Assembly (NCBI GenBank): GCA_022560025.1
Contig: JAFISE010000260.1
Coordinates: 1 to 33,927, forward strand
Reading direction: 5' to 3'
Source of the DNA: Stagonosporopsis chrysanthemi
Lineage: Eukaryota > Ascomycota > Dothideomycetes > Pleosporales > Didymellaceae
DNA length: 33,927 nucleotides
Made by a program: the position numbers and the translations under genes
Notes under the pieces: generated by a model
The model's input: only the letters and a program-made list of their open reading frames with translations
The model's database searches: none
What the model was told of the DNA's origin: nothing
Part shown: piece after piece, positions 31,237 to 33,927 of the stretch
Numbering within the stretch: position 1 is the stretch's first letter
Layout of the letters: each line of letters opens with the position of its first letter

Positions 31237-31940
31237 ACATGATTTTTCGTAGTCGATCTCTGTCTGCATCGATCATCTTAAGCTCGTATATAGAGGGCTC
31301 AGTCTGTTGTATACCCCTGACGTCGTATAGAATATATTCTTAGGCTTCAACACGAGAAGGATCTCCACCAGCATGGATGTCTTGGGGTGACGTGTGCCTT
31401 CTTGCTCGCCCTGAGCAGTGTTCGCAACGTGGCAATCGAGGGGTACGCGCCCCCTCCTGCCGTCGGTCCGGTTCCACCGGAATCAAGCTCGCCACGATTG
31501 CACTGACAGAAGTCACGGCAAAGACACAAAGACTCGCCAGACACAATGCGCTTTGTCCACCGGCTCCACGCACAGTGGCCATGACACCCCAATCTAGACG
31601 CTGCAGTAGACTCGCATTCAGCAAAACCTGCAGACGCCCGATCAGACAGTCCGAAGAGACACGTCAAGCGTGCTGAATCTTGTCGTCCTTGGCCTGCATG
31701 TGCAAATTACAGGAGGTGACGACGCTTGGGGAGGCAGCCAACAGCCGTTTGGTTCCTGGCTGCCATGCCGAAAGCTAGTAGCGTTCTAGCCCGAGCGCGA
31801 GACCTCTGTAGCTGCCGGTGGATCCCCGCCCGCACTTGTACCATTCCGCGCGCCTGGGCTGCCCCACACGACACCACCACTACTACACAACTCGAATTCT
31901 GCACCGGCCTCCGCTCAGGAAAGTGTGGCGTGCGAGGCCT

Positions 31941-31963
31941 GTTGCACTGTTGCACTGTTGCAC
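31941..31963. repeat. Short tandem repeat, GTTGCACT unit, about 2.9 copies
   Basis: Three near-contiguous copies of an 8-bp unit lie in noncoding DNA. It has no recognised function. Confidence 0.8.
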
Positions 31964-32360
31964 GGCTTGAAATGCCATGTCTTGCGCCGACAGCGCGCAT
32001 GGCCGGGCTGACGTGCGTGGTTCACGCAGTGCGATAATGGAGATGCGTCGCAAAGGCCGTTCCTGGTCAGCCGGCGGGTCCCTGGAAAAATGTGTTGGTT
32101 CCTGCATGCAAGAGACGCAAGGCCAGCGAATCCGAGCTCGAGAAAATGCAAAATCCCGCAGGCTACTGCACACATGACTGCGTCCAGAGTTGCTCTGAAC
32201 TGCGGTTGAGCGGCATGCATAACCGGACTTGCACGTTGGTCTTTGAAACACGACACAAGTCGCCGATGGCTTGCGCCAACCCACGCCAACACTCCGCGCG
32301 GACAACGGCAGGAGCTGGACCTGCGGGCCGTGCTTTCATCTCCGACTCATGGTACACTAT

Positions 32361-32367
32361 TATATAG
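32361..32367 (+). promoter_or_regulatory. TATA box of the GH128 gene (TATATAG)
   Basis: TATATAG lies 126 bases before the start codon, with a CACTC/TTTTC-rich leader between. The position fits a Pol II core promoter for a regulated secreted enzyme. Confidence 0.5.
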
Positions 32368-32492
32368 AAGCAATGTAGGCACTCGATGTTCGGTTCGAAT
32401 TACAGCAAGACACTCTTTTGTCACTACACTCATTCTATTGATCAAAGGTGCTTCACTCTTTTCAGCACCCGTCACTCATTCCAACCCCAAAA

Positions 32493-33367
32493 ATGTCTAT
32501 CAAGTCCACTCTTTTCCTGGGCCTTGCTGCCCTCTCTGCCCTGACTGAGGCTGCTCCCACCAAGCGTGCCTCCGCTGGCAAGCGCGGTCTTGCCTTCCCC
32601 AAGCAGAACAAGGGCGTCGCTGGATCGACCTACACTCACGCCTTCAAGGGCTACGACCAGATCACCTGGATGTACGACTGGGAGGCTGTCATCGACGGCA
32701 CCCCCATTCCTGGCCTCGAATACGTTCCCCTCCTCCACTCCAACCAGGACTGGTGCACCGCCGGCTGGGCCAACAACATTGCCAACGCCCAGAAGAACTA
32801 CAAGGTCTCCCACGTCCTCTCCTTCAACGAGCCAGACCAGTGCGGGTACGTCTAACCACCCCTCCCCTAGTCCCCCTTTGCATACTAACAGTATCCAGCG
32901 GCGGCGGCTCCTGCATGTCCGTCTCAGACGCCATCACCGCGCACAAGAAATTCATCCAGCCCCTCGCTGGATCCCTCAAGATCGGATCCCCCGCCGTGAC
33001 CAACGGCGCCGGCGAAGCCAAGGGCATCAACTGGCTCAAGTCCTTCATGGCCGGGTGCGCCGACTGCCAGATCGACTTTGTCGTCGCGCACTACTACGCC
33101 TGGGACAAGGCCGCAGACTTCAAGGCCTACCTCACCAACTTCCACGAGACCTTTGGCAAGCCCGTCTGGGTCACCGAGTTTGGCGTCACCGAGGGCAACG
33201 CGCCCCAGTTTCTCAAGGAGGTCCTTCCCTGGATGGACAAGCAGGACTGGATCCAGAGGTATGCGTGGCACATGGCTGCCCCTACCACCGGTGAGGGCGG
33301 TCTCAAGTTCCTGCTCAACGAGTCCGGGAGCGGGCTCAACGAGGTTGGTCAGGCTTTTGCTTCGTAA
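32493..33367 (+). CDS. Secreted GH128 glycoside hydrolase (Asl1-like, beta-1,3-glucanase family)
   Basis: Exons 32493-32845 and 32899-33367 (53-nt intron in a Gly run) encode 273 residues. A signal peptide (MSIKSTLFLGLAALSALTEA) is followed by Lys-Arg sites (TKRA, GKRG) suited to Kex2 processing. The catalytic module has YDWEAVIDG, then HVLSFNEPDQCG with the probable acid/base E113, FVVAHYYAW, and KPVWVTEFGVTEG with the probable nucleophile E211, and ends with YAWHMAAPT. These are the marks of the GH128/Asl1 family, whose members cleave or bind beta-1,3-glucan and are often cell-wall located. Substrate is inferred from family. The start at 32493 was preferred over 32448 because it gives the signal peptide directly. 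Confidence 0.93.
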
Positions 33368-33822
33368 GCGCTGGGAAAGCTGGAGGCGCTGGCGAGGCGC
33401 GCGTGTGATGTGATGTGTGCGCAAGGCGCGCGCTTAGCGAAACAGAAAGGGTGGTTGTTCGTTTCTTAGATACCCGTTATAGAATCTACTCTATGCATTG
33501 TTCTACGCAATACGCTTGTCCTTTTTCTCGTTGTTTCTCTGTGTGAATGCGGCTTTGTATGTTTCGTGCTGCAGCTTTGTTGGCCTTGTACACGCGCATA
33601 AGCGAGACATGAGATGAGTTAACCTTAGTACCACAAAGCACGGCGACACATCCATCGACACAAACACACACGCACCGCCAGATACAGCGGCGGCGTTGAT
33701 ACTCTTTGTGGATCCACCCATCAGCAGAAGACAACGCAGTCCCAAGCCGCATCTCCTCTCCAGCCACTCATCGCAACCTTTCCACCATCTTCTCCCCACC
33801 CCATTCCCTCGCCGCAGATGTA

Positions 33823-33871
<49 letters not shown>

Positions 33872-33927
33872 ACCCCCCCACCCCCACCCGCCCCCCCCCC
33901 CCACCCCCCCCCCCCCCCCCACCCCCC
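33368..33927. other. Right edge, 3' flank of GH128 and C-rich end
   Basis: No gene is supported. A minus-strand Gly-rich frame here is produced by the C homopolymer alone. Confidence 0.65.
33825..33927. repeat. C homopolymer and C-rich tract ending the window
   Basis: A run of 45 C (33825-33869) is followed by C blocks broken by single A, AAA or G up to the last base. It mirrors the G run at the left edge and is not a TTAGGG-type telomere repeat. Confidence 0.95.

Larger units (their letters stand above)
31237..32492. other. 1.26-kb intergenic region before the GH128 gene
   Basis: No gene is supported. The 31340-31624 minus frame has one hydrophobic stretch but no family resemblance. A short tandem of GTTGCACT lies at 31941-31963. 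A TATATAG box at 32361 marks the GH128 promoter. Confidence 0.55.

Noticed and set aside
31340..31624. 94-codon minus-strand frame with one hydrophobic stretch
   Set aside because: It needs a non-ATG start for full length, has no family resemblance, and an equally long frame lies opposite. A small membrane protein cannot be excluded.
33503..33922. 139-codon minus-strand frame with a poly-Gly start
   Set aside because: The glycine run is only the C homopolymer read in reverse.
1..33927. CRISPR array, insertion sequence, provirus, retroelement or telomere
   Set aside because: No spaced direct repeats, no integrase or reverse transcriptase blocks, no long terminal repeats, and no TTAGGG/CCCTAA arrays were seen. 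The only tandem repeats are short simple ones.

Overview
The window looks like nuclear DNA of a filamentous ascomycete (Pezizomycotina). Dothideomycetes is my best guess, but that rank is inference. The evidence is seventeen well-spaced genes, most interrupted by 46-125 nt introns with GT...AG ends and CTRAY-like branch points. It also rests on family content: palC, a TOS1-like cell-wall protein, a GH128 glucanase, Ssb-type Hsp70, and an intron-bearing tRNA-Asp. I rebuilt every multi-exon gene by hand, and each spliced length is a multiple of three. There is no operon and no sign of a virus, transposon, CRISPR array or biosynthetic gene cluster.

Layout. 1-4934: a G33 homopolymer, a long leader, a bZIP transcription factor (+) with a 710-nt first intron, and an SH3BGR-like protein (+) with a long acidic tail. 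4935-7380: about 2.4 kb with no convincing gene, only a TATA-like box and weak ncRNA hints. 7381-13724: a minus-strand run of tRNA-Asp(GTC), an amino acid/GABA/choline-type permease with GATA motifs upstream, palC, a complex I NDUFB10-type subunit, and an unrecognised 183-residue protein. 14267-16687: SDC1 (Dpy-30, COMPASS) on + and the ribosomal protein gene RPS13 on -, then a divergent intergenic stretch. 16688-24804: a plus-strand run of a TOS1-like gene with an in-frame TAG, PEX13, a UBE2W-type E2 enzyme and SSB Hsp70. 25376-29507: VPS33 and a single-thioredoxin-domain PDI on the minus strand. 29790-33367: VTA1 and a secreted GH128 hydrolase on plus. The last ~100 bases are almost pure C.

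Most genes are housekeeping. Three are trafficking genes: palC and VTA1 contact ESCRT-III, and VPS33 is the SM protein of HOPS/CORVET. I do not read them as a functional cluster, because such neighbours are common by chance in compact fungal genomes. The points of real interest are gene-structure oddities: a nonsense codon in an otherwise intact TOS1-like gene, an 8-nt exon in SSB, a 12-nt exon in the E2 gene, two stop-free introns of length 3n, and an in-frame start inside the complex I subunit intron. Homopolymer tracts at both window edges suggest that the window may be a whole contig. I found no convincing undescribed system.
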